DNA from: Streptomyces sp. JJ36
Lineage (GTDB): Bacteria > Actinomycetota > Actinomycetes > Streptomycetales > Streptomycetaceae
Reading direction: 5' to 3'
DNA length: 64,000 nucleotides
NCBI RefSeq assembly: GCF_021696945.1
Contig: NZ_JACYHE010000002.1
Coordinates: forward strand, 62,001-126,000
Both the position numbers and the translations under genes were made by a program. Every line of letters starts with the position of its first letter. Within the stretch, counting starts at the first letter, position 1. The notes beneath the pieces were generated by a model that saw nothing but the letters and a program-made list of their open reading frames with translations, did not search any database and was not told where the DNA came from. Below, in pieces: positions 10,989-20,202 of this stretch.

Positions 10989-12095
10989 TCATGCCGCGCC
11001 GAGGGCGGTGCGCAGGGCCTGGAGGTTCTGCCGCATCACCGTGAAGTAGTCCTGTTCGCCGGGCTGCACCACGGCGACCGGGTTCAGCACGTCCGTCTTC
11101 AGGTCCAGGTCGCCGGCGAGGGCCCGTGCGGTGCCCTTCTCGGCGCCGGGCTCGGTGAAGACCGTGCTGACGCCGTCCTCCTCGACGAGCGTGTGCAGTT
11201 CCTTGAGGTGCGCGCCGCTGACCGAGCCGGACTCCGGGTCCAGGCCCGCGATGGACTCCTCGTGCAGGCCGTACCGGTCGGCGAGGTAGCCGAAGGCGGC
11301 GTGGGTGGTGAGGAAGGTGTCGCCGGTGCGGTCCTTCAGGCCGGCGGTGAAGTCCCGGTCCAGCTTCTCCAGACGCTGCACCAGGCGGTCGGCGTTCTTC
11401 TCGTACGCCGGCGCGTGCTCCGGGTCGGCCTCGGCCAGCTTCTTGCTCACGCCCTCGGCGATCTTCGCGTAGCGGACCGGGTCGAGCCAGACGTGGGGGT
11501 CTCCGTCCGCGGTGGAGTGGTCGTGTCCCTCGTGCCCGGACTCCTCGTGGCCCGGGTCCTCCCCGGTGTGCTCGTCCCCGTGCCCGTGCTCACCGGAGTG
11601 CTCCTCGCCGTGGGCTCCGGCCTGCTCCTCCCGGTGCTCCTCGCCGTGCTCCCCGGCACCGTTCTTCTCCAGGGAGACGAAGGAGGTCGCCTCCGCGAGA
11701 TGCTCCGCGCCGGACTGCTCGACGGCGGTGTCGACGGCGGGCTGGAGCCCCTTGACGTAGACGACGAGGTCGGCCTCGCCGATCTCCCCGACCTGCCGGG
11801 GGGAGAGTTCCAGGCCGTGCGGCTCGGTGCCGGGCCCGGTGAGCGTGCTGACCGAGACGTGGTCGCCGCCGATCTCCCGGGTCAGGAACTCCATGGGATA
11901 GAAGGACGTGACGACGCTCACCTTCCCGTCGTCCGCCGCGGAGTCGCCCCCACAGGCGGTGAGTGTCAGGGCGCCGAGGGTGAGCGCGCCGCCCAACGCG
12001 ACCGCGCGGAGGGGAACTCGCTGCCGGAAGGGCCCGCGGGAGCGCCGGGCGGGGCGTATGAGGGGGCGGAGGAGGGAGGAGCGTCGAGCCTTCAT
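10989..12095 (-). CDS. znuA: Zinc-binding lipoprotein of the Znu transporter
   Basis: 368 residues from the ATG at 12095. An Arg-rich N-terminus and hydrophobic stretch end in the lipobox LTLTAC (Cys near 48), so the protein is anchored outside. The cluster A-I fold keeps the metal histidines ([29 protein letters not shown]), and a long His/Glu/Gly-rich loop (about residues 145-195) is typical of zinc-specific members. Two Zur-type boxes overlap the promoter and start region. An ATG at 12110 is in frame but falls inside the promoter-like sequence. Confidence 0.93.
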   Translation of the reverse strand: MKARRSSLLRPLIRPARRSRGPFRQRVPLRAVALGGALTLGALTLTACGGDSAADDGKVSVVTSFYPMEFLTREIGGDHVSVSTLTGPGTEPHGLELSPRQVGEIGEADLVVYVKGLQPAVDTAVEQSGAEHLAEATSFVSLEKNGAGEHGEEHREEQAGAHGEEHSGEHGHGDEHTGEDPGHEESGHEGHDHSTADGDPHVWLDPVRYAKIAEGVSKKLAEADPEHAPAYEKNADRLVQRLEKLDRDFTAGLKDRTGDTFLTTHAAFGYLADRYGLHEESIAGLDPESGSVSGAHLKELHTLVEEDGVSTVFTEPGAEKGTARALAGDLDLKTDVLNPVAVVQPGEQDYFTVMRQNLQALRTALGAA

Positions 12096-12109
12096 GACAC
12101 TGATTTTCA
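12095..12109. promoter_or_regulatory. Zur-type box, proximal to znuA
   Basis: TGACACTGATTTTCA matches 13 of 15 positions of the TGAAAATGATTTTCA Zur box as I recall it for Streptomyces. It overlaps the znuA start codon. Its centre is 22 bp from the second box, two helical turns, so two Zur dimers could sit on the same face. Confidence 0.65.
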
Positions 12110-12116
12110 TACCAGT

Positions 12117-12131
12117 TGGAAATGATTGTCA
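12117..12131. promoter_or_regulatory. Zur-type box, distal, overlapping the znuA -35
   Basis: TGGAAATGATTGTCA matches 13 of 15 positions of the Zur box consensus. On the znuA strand it overlaps a consensus TTGACA (-35) that is followed after 15 bases by TATGAA. A Zur dimer here would block RNA polymerase. If this promoter is right, transcription would start within a few bases of the ATG at 12095, giving a nearly leaderless message. Confidence 0.75.
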
Positions 12132-12255
12132 AATGCCGCCCCGGGAGCCGGTCCTCACCGCCCGGCCCCGGCGCCCGGTCCGGCACCGATTTGATCCGGG
12201 CCCCGTCTCCGCCGGTAATCTGAGGTATTCCGTCGTCGTTGATGAAGAGAGCACC

Positions 12256-13638
12256 GTGGCCGCCGACAAGATCGACACCATCGTCAGCCTCAGCAAGCGC
12301 CGTGGCTTCGTCTATCCCTGCAGCGAGATCTACGGTGGCCAGCGCGCCGCCTGGGACTACGGACCGCTGGGCGTGGAGCTCAAGGAGAACATCAAGCGCC
12401 AGTGGTGGCGTGCCATGGTCACCTCGCGCGAGGACGTGGTGGGCATCGACTCATCGGTGATCCTGGCCCCCGAGGTCTGGGAGGCGTCCGGGCACGTCGC
12501 CACCTTCACCGACCCGCTCACCGAGTGCACCTCCTGCCACAAGCGGTTCCGCGCCGACCACCTGGAGGAGGCCTACGAGGCCAAGCACGGCCGCCTGCCG
12601 GCGAACGGCCTTGCCGACGTCAACTGCCCGCACTGCGGTAACAAGGGCGCCTTCACCGAGCCCCGGCAGTTCTCCGGGCTGCTCGCCACCCACCTCGGCC
12701 CCACCCAGGACTCCGGCTCCGTCGCCTACCTGCGCCCGGAGACCGCCCAGGGCATCTTCACCAACTTCGCGGCCGTCCAGCAGACCTCCCGGAAGAAGCC
12801 GCCGTTCGGCATCGCCCAGATGGGCAAGTCCTTCCGGAACGAGATCACGCCGGGCAACTTCATCTTCCGCACCCGCGAGTTCGAGCAGATGGAGATGGAG
12901 TTCTTCGTCAAGCCGGGCGAGGACGAGAAGTGGCACGAGTACTGGATGGAGCAGCGCTGGAACTGGTACCGGGACCTCGGTCTCCAGGAGGGCAACCTCC
13001 GCTGGTACGAGCACCCGAAGGAGAAGCTCTCCCACTACTCCAAGCGCACCGCCGACATCGAGTACCGCTTCAACTTCGGCGGCAGTGAGTTCTCCGAGCT
13101 CGAGGGCGTGGCCAACCGCACCGACTTCGACCTCTCCGCGCACTCCAAGGCCTCCGGCCAGGACCTCTCCTACTTCGACCAGGAGGCCGGCGAGCGCTGG
13201 ACGCCGTACGTCATCGAGCCCGCGGCCGGCGTCAACCGCGCCATGCTGGCCTTCCTGCTCGACGCCTACGTCGAGGACGAGGCGCCGAACGCCAAGGGCA
13301 AGATGGAGAAGCGCACCGTGATGCGGCTCGACCCCCGGCTCTCCCCGGTCAAGGTCGCGGTGCTGCCGCTCTCCCGCAACGAGAAGCTGTCGCCGAAGGC
13401 CCGTGGCCTCGCGGACACCCTGCGCAAGCACTGGAACATCGAGTTCGACGACGCCGGCGCCATCGGCCGCCGCTACCGCCGGCAGGACGAGATCGGCACC
13501 CCGTTCTGCGTCACCGTCGACTTCGACACCCTGGACGACAACGCGGTGACCGTGCGCGAGCGCGACACCATGAAGCAGGACCGGGTCTCCCTCGACCAGA
13601 TCGAGGGGTACCTGGCGAGCCGCCTGCTCGGCTGCTGA
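12256..13638 (+). CDS. glyS: Glycyl-tRNA synthetase (dimeric, alpha2 type)
   Basis: Charges tRNA-Gly. The 460-residue protein begins at GTG with the class II opening [22 protein letters not shown], carries the insertion with two zinc-type Cys pairs ([16 protein letters not shown]), motif 2 in [34 protein letters not shown], motif 3 in [12 protein letters not shown], and a C-terminal anticodon-binding domain ([17 protein letters not shown]). Length equals that of the known Streptomyces enzyme. It is divergent from the znu operon, and a long hairpin follows. Confidence 0.97.
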   Translation: MAADKIDTIVSLSKRRGFVYPCSEIYGGQRAAWDYGPLGVELKENIKRQWWRAMVTSREDVVGIDSSVILAPEVWEASGHVATFTDPLTECTSCHKRFRADHLEEAYEAKHGRLPANGLADVNCPHCGNKGAFTEPRQFSGLLATHLGPTQDSGSVAYLRPETAQGIFTNFAAVQQTSRKKPPFGIAQMGKSFRNEITPGNFIFRTREFEQMEMEFFVKPGEDEKWHEYWMEQRWNWYRDLGLQEGNLRWYEHPKEKLSHYSKRTADIEYRFNFGGSEFSELEGVANRTDFDLSAHSKASGQDLSYFDQEAGERWTPYVIEPAAGVNRAMLAFLLDAYVEDEAPNAKGKMEKRTVMRLDPRLSPVKVAVLPLSRNEKLSPKARGLADTLRKHWNIEFDDAGAIGRRYRRQDEIGTPFCVTVDFDTLDDNAVTVRERDTMKQDRVSLDQIEGYLASRLLGC

Positions 13639-13680
13639 GCGGCGGTCGCGCACTGCCGCCCGCGGCACTGCCCGAGCAGT

Positions 13681-13731
13681 GCGCGGCGGGCCCGGACCCC
13701 GGCCACGGAGCCGGGTCCGGGCCCGCCGCGC
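13681..13731 (+). terminator. glyS terminator hairpin
   Basis: Arms 13681-13702 and 13711-13731 form 21 base pairs with a single bulged C and an 8-base loop, 43 bases after the glyS stop. No T-tract. Confidence 0.8.
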
Positions 13732-13840
13732 GCTGGGGCCTGCCTGCGCCCGCCGCGCGCCCGCGCCCCCGGCGCGGAACAATGCGAGGTACGGCGCACG
13801 TTTCCCCCGGTGTCGCACTGTCACGGGAGGTCGAGGTCAC

Positions 13841-14989
13841 ATGAGGGCATGGCGCCCCGCAGCGTTCGGAGCCGAGCCGTCGGGTGAGCGGCTGGCACGC
13901 ATCCGCCGCTCGCCGCAGTACGACCCGGTCACCGAGACCTTCCGCAACCCGGTCCCGGCCGGCACCGCGCCCCGGCCCACCGGCACCCGCTGGGAGATGT
14001 TCCGCACCCTGCTCCGCCGCGACGGCCGCACCCCGGCCGGACCGCTCCCGGTGCAGCGCCCCGAGCTGGACCGGGCCCCCGCCTCCGGGCTCCGCCTGAC
14101 CTGGCTCGGGCACGCCACCGTGCTCGCCGAGATCGACGGCCGCCGGGTGCTCTTCGACCCGGTGTGGGGCGAGCGCTGCTCCCCCTTCGCGTTCGCCGGG
14201 CCGCGCCGCTTCCACCCGGCCCCGCTCCCGCTCGACGCGCTCGGCCCGCTGGACGCGGTGGTGATCTCGCACGACCACTACGACCACCTCGACCTGCCCA
14301 CGGTCCGCGCCCTGGCCGGCTCCGGCGTGCACTTCGCCGTCCCGCTGGGCGTCGGCGCCCACCTGGAACGCTGGGGGCTGCGCCCGGACCGCTTCACGGA
14401 GCTGGACTGGCACGAGTCCACCGAGCTCGCCGGGCTCACCCTCACCGCCACCCCCGCCCGCCACTTCTGCGGCCGCGGCCTGCGGAACCGGCAGCGCACC
14501 CTGTGGGCCTCCTGGGTGGTCACCGGCCCCGGGCACCGGGTCTTCCACAGCGGCGACACCGGCTACTTCCCGGACTTCGCCGGCACCGGCACCCGGTACG
14601 GCCCGTTCGACGCGACGATGATCCAGGTCGGGGCGTACAGCGACTACTGGCCGGACATCCACATGACGCCAGAGGAGGGCGTGCGCACCCACCTGGACCT
14701 GGCCGGCGGGGCCGTGAGCGCCACCGGCAGCGTGCTGCTGCCCATCCACTGGGGCACCTTCAACCTCGCGCCACACCGGTGGCAGGAGCCCGCCGAGCGG
14801 ATGCTCACCGCCGCCGCCGAGGCGGACGTGCGGCTCGCCGTCCCGGTGCCCGGCGGCTCCTTCGAGCCCGCCGGGAAGCTGCCCGCGGCCCCCTGGTGGC
14901 GCTCCGTCGGCGCGCCCGCGGCGCCCCGGACGGTCGCGCGCCCGGCCGCCGGGACGGCGGACGAGGTCCGGGCCCCCACGGGCGGCTGA
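13841..14989 (+). CDS. Metallo-beta-lactamase-fold hydrolase (UlaG/NAPE-PLD-like)
   Basis: 382 residues. The metal site motif HDHYDHLD (about residues 144-151) and later metal ligands in ARHFCGRG and HSGDTGYFPDF, plus LLPIHWGTFNL, match the MBL-fold group containing NAPE-hydrolysing phospholipase D and UlaG. The N-terminal extension (residues 1-80) and the Ala/Pro-rich tail are poorly conserved. The substrate is not predictable. The ATG at 13841 follows GGGAGGTCGAGG. It lies between glyS and dus, each probably with its own promoter. Confidence 0.85.
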   Translation: MRAWRPAAFGAEPSGERLARIRRSPQYDPVTETFRNPVPAGTAPRPTGTRWEMFRTLLRRDGRTPAGPLPVQRPELDRAPASGLRLTWLGHATVLAEIDGRRVLFDPVWGERCSPFAFAGPRRFHPAPLPLDALGPLDAVVISHDHYDHLDLPTVRALAGSGVHFAVPLGVGAHLERWGLRPDRFTELDWHESTELAGLTLTATPARHFCGRGLRNRQRTLWASWVVTGPGHRVFHSGDTGYFPDFAGTGTRYGPFDATMIQVGAYSDYWPDIHMTPEEGVRTHLDLAGGAVSATGSVLLPIHWGTFNLAPHRWQEPAERMLTAAAEADVRLAVPVPGGSFEPAGKLPAAPWWRSVGAPAAPRTVARPAAGTADEVRAPTGG

Positions 14990-15196
14990 CCCTCCGGGAG
15001 CGCCGGCGGGCCGCGGTCCGGCCGGCCGGCCGCGTCCCCGTACGGGCGGCGAGGCGCCGGGCCCTGCCCGGCCCGGCCACGGCACACCCCGGATGGGTGA
15101 CAATGGGGAGTCTGTCCGTACCGCCGCCGCGGGCACCGGCCCGAGCGCCCGGTGCACCGCCGGCCCCCGACCGCAGGACCGGAGGTCGCCCCCGCC

Positions 15197-16372
15197 ATGC
15201 CGCAGCCGCTCCAGATCGGTTCGCACACCGTGCAGCCCCCGGTGGTGCTCGCACCGATGGCGGGGATCACCAACGCCCCGTTCCGGACGCTCTGCCGGGA
15301 GTTCTCCGGCGGCCGCGGGCTCTTCGTCAGCGAGATGATCACCACCCGGGCGCTGGTCGAGCGGAACGCCAAGACCATGCGGCTGGTGCACTTCGACACC
15401 ACCGAGCGGCCGCGCTCGATCCAGCTCTACGGGGTGGACCCGGCCACCGTCGGCAAGGCGGTGCGCATGATCGCCGAGGAGGACCTGGCCGACCACATCG
15501 ACCTCAACTTCGGCTGCCCGGTGCCCAAGGTGACCCGCAGGGGCGGCGGTTCGGCGCTGCCCTACAAGCGGCCGCTGCTGCGGGCCATCCTCCGGGAGGC
15601 CGTCACCGGCGCCGGCCGGCTGCCGGTGACGATGAAGATGCGCAAGGGGATCGACGACGGCCACCTGACCTACCTCGACGCCGGGCGCATCGCCGTCGAG
15701 GAGGGCGTGACCGCGGTGGCCCTGCACGGCCGTACGGCCGCCCAGCACTACGGCGGCACCGCCGACTGGGAGGCGATCGCCCGCCTCAAGGAGACCGTGG
15801 CCGCGGCCGCTGAGGACGCGGGCCGGGCGGTCCCGGTGCTCGGGAACGGCGACATCTGGTCCGCCGACGACGCGGTCCGGATGGTGCGGGAGACCGGCTG
15901 CGACGGCGTGGTGGTCGGCCGTGGCTGCCTCGGCCGGCCGTGGCTCTTCGCCGACCTGGTGGCGGCCTTCGGCGGCGACGGCGTACCGGGCGCCGGCCCG
16001 GCCGCGTACGCCCGCCCGACGCTGCGCGAGGTCGCCGCCACCATGCTGCGGCACGCGCGGCTGCTCGGCGAGTGGCTGGAGGACGAGGCGCGCGGGGTGA
16101 TCGACTTCCGCAAGCACGTCGCCTGGTACACGAAGGGCTTCTCCGTGGGCTCCGGCATGCGCCGCAAGCTGGCCGTCGCGGCCTCGCTGGAGGAGCTCGA
16201 GGCGCTCCTCGGCGAGCTCGACCTGGACCAGGAGTGGCCGCCCGGCGCGGACGGCCCGCGCGGGCGCAGCTCGAGCCGGGACCGGGTCGCGCTGCCCGAC
16301 GGCTGGCTGGACGACCCGTACGACTGCGCCGCCGTGGCCGTGGACGCGGAGCAGGACACCTCGGGCGGCTGA
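15197..16372 (+). CDS. dus: tRNA-dihydrouridine synthase
   Basis: 391 residues; an FMN enzyme reducing uridines in the tRNA D-loop. It shows PPVVLAPMAGITNAPFRTLCRE, the catalytic-Cys segment LNFGCPVPKVTRRGGGSAL, VTMKMRKGIDD, the FMN phosphate site VLGNGDIWSADDA, and a C-terminal helical domain (RKHVAWYTKGFSVGS). Start ATG with GGAGGT about ten bases upstream. The C-terminal 40 residues are a variable Arg/Gly/Asp-rich tail typical for actinobacterial members. Confidence 0.94.
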   Translation: MPQPLQIGSHTVQPPVVLAPMAGITNAPFRTLCREFSGGRGLFVSEMITTRALVERNAKTMRLVHFDTTERPRSIQLYGVDPATVGKAVRMIAEEDLADHIDLNFGCPVPKVTRRGGGSALPYKRPLLRAILREAVTGAGRLPVTMKMRKGIDDGHLTYLDAGRIAVEEGVTAVALHGRTAAQHYGGTADWEAIARLKETVAAAAEDAGRAVPVLGNGDIWSADDAVRMVRETGCDGVVVGRGCLGRPWLFADLVAAFGGDGVPGAGPAAYARPTLREVAATMLRHARLLGEWLEDEARGVIDFRKHVAWYTKGFSVGSGMRRKLAVAASLEELEALLGELDLDQEWPPGADGPRGRSSSRDRVALPDGWLDDPYDCAAVAVDAEQDTSGG

Positions 16373-16583
16373 CCCGCACGGGCCGCCGGGCGGCTGCCCG
16401 TGGGGCGGGAGGGCCGGTCACGCCGGGCCGCCCGTGGGGGCCGGGACGGCCGCCGTCCGCGGTGTGCGGGCCGCCGGTGCGCGGGCTCTCGCCTCCGCGC
16501 GGGCGCGCGCCCGCCCGGTGCGGTCGCCGCCCGCGACCACGTGCCTGCCCGGCCCAGCGGGTGACGGCCCGCCGCCGTCGCCC

Positions 16584-16808
16584 CTACCCGGCCGAGGAGC
16601 CCTCCTCCAGCCGGAAACCCACCTTGAGGCCGACCTGGTAGTGCTCGACCCGGCCCTCCTCGATCTGGCCGCGCACCTCGGTCACCTCGAACCAGTCCAG
16701 GTGCCGCAGGGTCTCGGAGGCACGGTGGATGCCGTTGCGGATGGCGGCGTCCACTCCCTCGTGGGAGGTGCCGACGATCTCGGTGACCCGGTAGGTGTGG
16801 TCGCTCAT
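16584..16808 (-). CDS. Dodecin (flavin-binding storage protein)
   Basis: 74 residues, the usual length. VTEIVGTSHEGVDAAIRNGI, LDWFEVTEVRGQIEEG and VEHYQVGLKVGFRLEE are the diagnostic beta-strand/helix segments of dodecins, which form hollow 12-mers and bind flavins or CoA. The Trp in DWFEV is the flavin-stacking residue. A single gene, convergent with dus and divergent from the ppdK region. Confidence 0.93.
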   Translation of the reverse strand: MSDHTYRVTEIVGTSHEGVDAAIRNGIHRASETLRHLDWFEVTEVRGQIEEGRVEHYQVGLKVGFRLEEGSSAG

Positions 16809-16974
16809 GGCGGTCTCCGCTGCTGTCGGGGACGGTCTGCCCCTCCACGGTGCCCCGCGGCGGAGTTCTTACGCGCCCGTGCGGAGGGCGGGCTGCCGGG
16901 CGCACGGAGGGGCGTCCGCATGGTGGGACGAAGCTGACGGAGAGCGCGTGATTCTCGCCACCTTGATCAGAGTG

Positions 16975-16990
16975 GCGCTCATATGAGCGC
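16975..16990. promoter_or_regulatory. 16-bp perfect palindrome upstream of ppdK
   Basis: GCGCTCATATGAGCGC, immediately followed by a weaker dyad (GCTCA-4-TGAGC, 16989-17002) that shares its right arm. It lies about 300 bp before ppdK in a 478-bp gene-free interval. It is likely a regulator site; which regulator is unknown. Confidence 0.45.
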
Positions 16991-17039
16991 TCAGATGTGA
17001 GCTCCAGTTCTCCAAGGAGCGGACCAGGGGTTTACCGTT

Positions 17040-17065
17040 CCTTGGTTCATGATACGAACCGAAGG
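17040..17065. promoter_or_regulatory. Imperfect dyad CCTTGGTTC / GAACCGAAGG
   Basis: Nine paired bases with one bulge around a 7-base centre (ATGATAC), about 225 bp before ppdK. Together with the palindrome at 16975 it is the only structured sequence in the 16809-17287 interval; the rest shows no gene that I can support. Confidence 0.35.
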
Positions 17066-17287
17066 CGGCTCCAGAAGGGGAGCAAAGCGGGCGGAAGCCC
17101 TGAGTCGTCCCTGCCTCCATTCAGGTGGTGAAGGCGCTGCGTAACCCGCAGGAAACGCCCACCACTTTTGATCTCTCGGCGGATGGGTGGTTACACCCGC
17201 ATGGCGTGGTGATGGACGTCCTCAGAACCCTTCGATCTGGGTACGCTCCCCGCCGTCAGGGCAGCCGTCTACGAGGAGTCGATTCCC

Positions 17288-20011
17288 GTGTCGGAACACG
17301 CGGTAAAGACAGCACCATCCCGCCAAGGCCGGAAGTTCGTCTACGACTTCACCGAGGGCAACAAGGACCTCAAGGACCTGCTCGGCGGCAAGGGCGCCAA
17401 CCTCGCCGAGATGACCAACCTCGGCCTGCCGGTCCCTCCCGGCTTCACCATCACCACCGAGGCCTGCAAGGTCTACCTCGACTCCGGCACCGAGCCCCCG
17501 GAACTGCGCGACGAGGTGAGTGCGCACCTCGACGCCCTCGAGCAGAAGATGGGCAAGAAGCTCGGCCAGGCGGACGACCCCCTCCTCGTCTCCGTCCGCT
17601 CCGGCGCCAAGTTCTCCATGCCCGGCATGATGGACACCGTCCTCAACATCGGCCTCTCCGACGCCTCCGTGCAGGGCCTCGCGGCACAGGCCGGCGACGA
17701 GCGGTTCGCCTGGGACTCCTACCGGCGGCTCATCCAGATGTTCGGCAAGACCGTCCTCGGCGTCGACGGGGAGCTCTTCGACGAGTCCTTCGAGGAGACC
17801 AAGCGGTCCCGGGGCGCCGCGACGGACGTCGACCTGACCGCCGGCGACCTCCGCCAGGTCGTCGACGACTTCAAGGGCATCGTGGCCAAGGAGACCGGAC
17901 GCGACTTCCCGCAGGACCCGCGCGAGCAGATGGACCTCGCCGTCCGCGCGGTCTTCGACTCCTGGAACGGCGACCGCGCCCGGCTCTACCGCCGCCAGGA
18001 GCGCATCCCGCACGACCTGGGCACCGCGGTCAACGTCTGCTCCATGGTCTTCGGCAACCTCGGCCCCGACTCCGGCACCGGCGTCGCCTTCACCCGCGAC
18101 CCCGCCTCCGGCCAGCAGGGCGTCTACGGCGACTACCTGCAGAACGCCCAGGGCGAGGACGTCGTCGCCGGCATCCGCAACACCGTGCCGCTCGCCGAGC
18201 TCGAACAGCTCGACAAGACCTCGTACGACGAGCTCATGCGGATCATGGAGACCCTCGAGACGCACTACAAGGACCTGTGCGACATCGAGTTCACCATCGA
18301 GCGCGGCAAGCTCTGGATGCTCCAGACCCGGGTCGGCAAGCGCACCGCCGCGGCCGCCTTCCGTATCGCCACCCAACTCGTCGACCAGGGCCTCATCGAC
18401 GAGGCGGAGGCCCTGCAGCGGGTCAACGGCGCCCAGCTCGCCCAGCTCATGTTCCCGCGCTTCGACATGGAGGCCCAGGCCGACCTGATCGGCCGCGGCA
18501 TCGCCGCCTCCCCCGGCGCCGCCGTCGGCAAGGCCGTCTTCGACTCCTACACCGCCATCAAGTGGTCCCGCTCCGGCGAGAAGGTCATCCTCATCCGCCG
18601 CGAGACCAACCCGGACGACCTGGACGGCATGCTCGCCGCCGAGGGCATCCTCACCAGCCGCGGCGGCAAGACCTCGCACGCGGCCGTCGTCGCCCGCGGC
18701 ATGGGCAAGACCTGCGTCTGCGGCGCCGAGGAGCTGGAGGTCGACACCAAACGCCGCCGGATGACCACCGCCGCCGGCACGGTGATCGAGGAGGGCGACG
18801 TCGTCTCCCTCGACGGCTCCTCCGGCAAGGTCTACCGCGGCGAGGTCCCCGTGGTGCCCTCACCCGTCGTGGAGTACTTCGAGGGCCGCATGCACGCCGG
18901 CGCCGAGGACGCCGACGAGCTGGTCAAGGCCGTGCACCGGATGATGGCCTACGCCGACCGGGTACGCCGGCTCCGCGTCCGGGCCAACGCCGACAACGCC
19001 GAGGACGCCGCCCGCGCCCGACGCTTCGGCGCCCAGGGCATCGGGCTCTGCCGTACCGAGCACATGTTCCTCGGCGAGCGCCGCGAACTCGTCGAACGCC
19101 TCATCCTCGCCGACACCGAGGACGAGCGGGACAGCGCGCTCGCCGGGCTGCTCCCGCACCAGAAGGACGACTTCGTCGAGCTCTTCGAGGCGATGGACGG
19201 CCTCCCGGTGACCGTACGGCTGCTGGACCCGCCGCTGCACGAGTTCCTGCCCGACATCACCGAGCTGTCCGTGCGCGTCGCGCTGGCCGAGTCGCGCAAG
19301 GACGCCAACGAGAACGACCTGCGGCTCCTCCAGGCCGTGCACCGGCTGCACGAGCAGAACCCCATGCTCGGGCTGCGCGGCGTCCGCCTCGGCCTGGTCA
19401 TCCCCGGCCTCTTCACCATGCAGGTGCGGGCCATCGCCGAGGCCGCCGCCGAGCGCAAGGGCCGGGCCGGGGGCGACCCCCGCGCCGAGATCATGATCCC
19501 GCTGGTCGGGACCGTGCAGGAGCTGGAGATCGTCCGGGAGGACGCCGAGCAGGTCATCGCGGAGGTCGAGCAGAGCTACGGCGTCGACCTCGGCCTCACC
19601 CTCGGCACCATGATCGAGCTGCCCCGCGCCGCCCTGACCGCCGGCCAGATCGCCGAGTCCGCCGACTTCTTCTCCTTCGGCACCAACGACCTCACCCAGA
19701 CCGTCTGGGGCTTCTCCCGGGACGACGTGGAGGCCAGCTTCTTCACCGCCTACCTGGAGAAGGGGATCTTCGGCGTCTCGCCGTTCGAGACGATCGACAA
19801 GGACGGCGTCGGCTCCCTCGTCCGCAGCGCCGTCGAGGCCGGCCGCGCCACCCGGCCGGACCTCAAGCTCGGGATCTGCGGCGAGCACGGCGGCGACCCG
19901 GAGTCCGTGCACTTCTTCCACGAGGCCGGGCTCGACTACGTCTCCTGCTCGCCCTTCCGCATCCCGGTCGCCCGCCTGGAGGCGGGCCGCGCGGCCGCCG
20001 CGGAGGCGTAA
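17288..20011 (+). CDS. ppdK: Pyruvate, phosphate dikinase
   Basis: Interconverts pyruvate + ATP + phosphate with phosphoenolpyruvate + AMP + diphosphate. The 907-residue protein has the whole layout: nucleotide-binding N-terminus (LLGGKGANLAEMTNLGLPVPPGFTIT), swivelling phospho-His domain (TSRGGKTSHAAVVARGMGK, His near 463), and C-terminal PEP/pyruvate barrel (GIGLCRTEHMF, GTNDLTQ, catalytic Cys in GICGEHGGDP). Start GTG with GAGGAG nine bases before. Beside pyruvate carboxylase (31.7-35.1 kb) it places two anaplerotic/gluconeogenic enzymes in one window, though they are not linked. Confidence 0.97.
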   Translation: MSEHAVKTAPSRQGRKFVYDFTEGNKDLKDLLGGKGANLAEMTNLGLPVPPGFTITTEACKVYLDSGTEPPELRDEVSAHLDALEQKMGKKLGQADDPLLVSVRSGAKFSMPGMMDTVLNIGLSDASVQGLAAQAGDERFAWDSYRRLIQMFGKTVLGVDGELFDESFEETKRSRGAATDVDLTAGDLRQVVDDFKGIVAKETGRDFPQDPREQMDLAVRAVFDSWNGDRARLYRRQERIPHDLGTAVNVCSMVFGNLGPDSGTGVAFTRDPASGQQGVYGDYLQNAQGEDVVAGIRNTVPLAELEQLDKTSYDELMRIMETLETHYKDLCDIEFTIERGKLWMLQTRVGKRTAAAAFRIATQLVDQGLIDEAEALQRVNGAQLAQLMFPRFDMEAQADLIGRGIAASPGAAVGKAVFDSYTAIKWSRSGEKVILIRRETNPDDLDGMLAAEGILTSRGGKTSHAAVVARGMGKTCVCGAEELEVDTKRRRMTTAAGTVIEEGDVVSLDGSSGKVYRGEVPVVPSPVVEYFEGRMHAGAEDADELVKAVHRMMAYADRVRRLRVRANADNAEDAARARRFGAQGIGLCRTEHMFLGERRELVERLILADTEDERDSALAGLLPHQKDDFVELFEAMDGLPVTVRLLDPPLHEFLPDITELSVRVALAESRKDANENDLRLLQAVHRLHEQNPMLGLRGVRLGLVIPGLFTMQVRAIAEAAAERKGRAGGDPRAEIMIPLVGTVQELEIVREDAEQVIAEVEQSYGVDLGLTLGTMIELPRAALTAGQIAESADFFSFGTNDLTQTVWGFSRDDVEASFFTAYLEKGIFGVSPFETIDKDGVGSLVRSAVEAGRATRPDLKLGICGEHGGDPESVHFFHEAGLDYVSCSPFRIPVARLEAGRAAAAEA

Positions 20012-20075
20012 CGCTTCCGGGGACCGCGCCCGCCGTACCCCGACCCTCACCGCGGCGGGCGTCCCCGGACCCCTG

Positions 20076-20112
20076 AAGGGGGCGGCACCTTGTGCGGAGG
20101 TGCCGCCCCCTT
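20076..20112 (+). terminator. ppdK terminator hairpin, 15-bp perfect stem
   Basis: Arms 20076-20090 and 20098-20112 pair perfectly around a 7-base loop; the 3' side ends in TT. It lies 64 bases after the ppdK stop. Confidence 0.85.
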
Positions 20113-20202
20113 CCCCCTCCCCGCGGGATGCTCGCGGACTCCCCCCGCCGCCGGAGAGTCCGTCATGATGGTGTGCGAGGGGGTACGAGGGGATGGTGAG
20201 GC

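Noticed and set aside
11470..11680. His/Glu-rich repetitive stretch that looks like a tandem repeat
   Set aside because: It encodes the flexible zinc-binding loop normal in ZnuA proteins.
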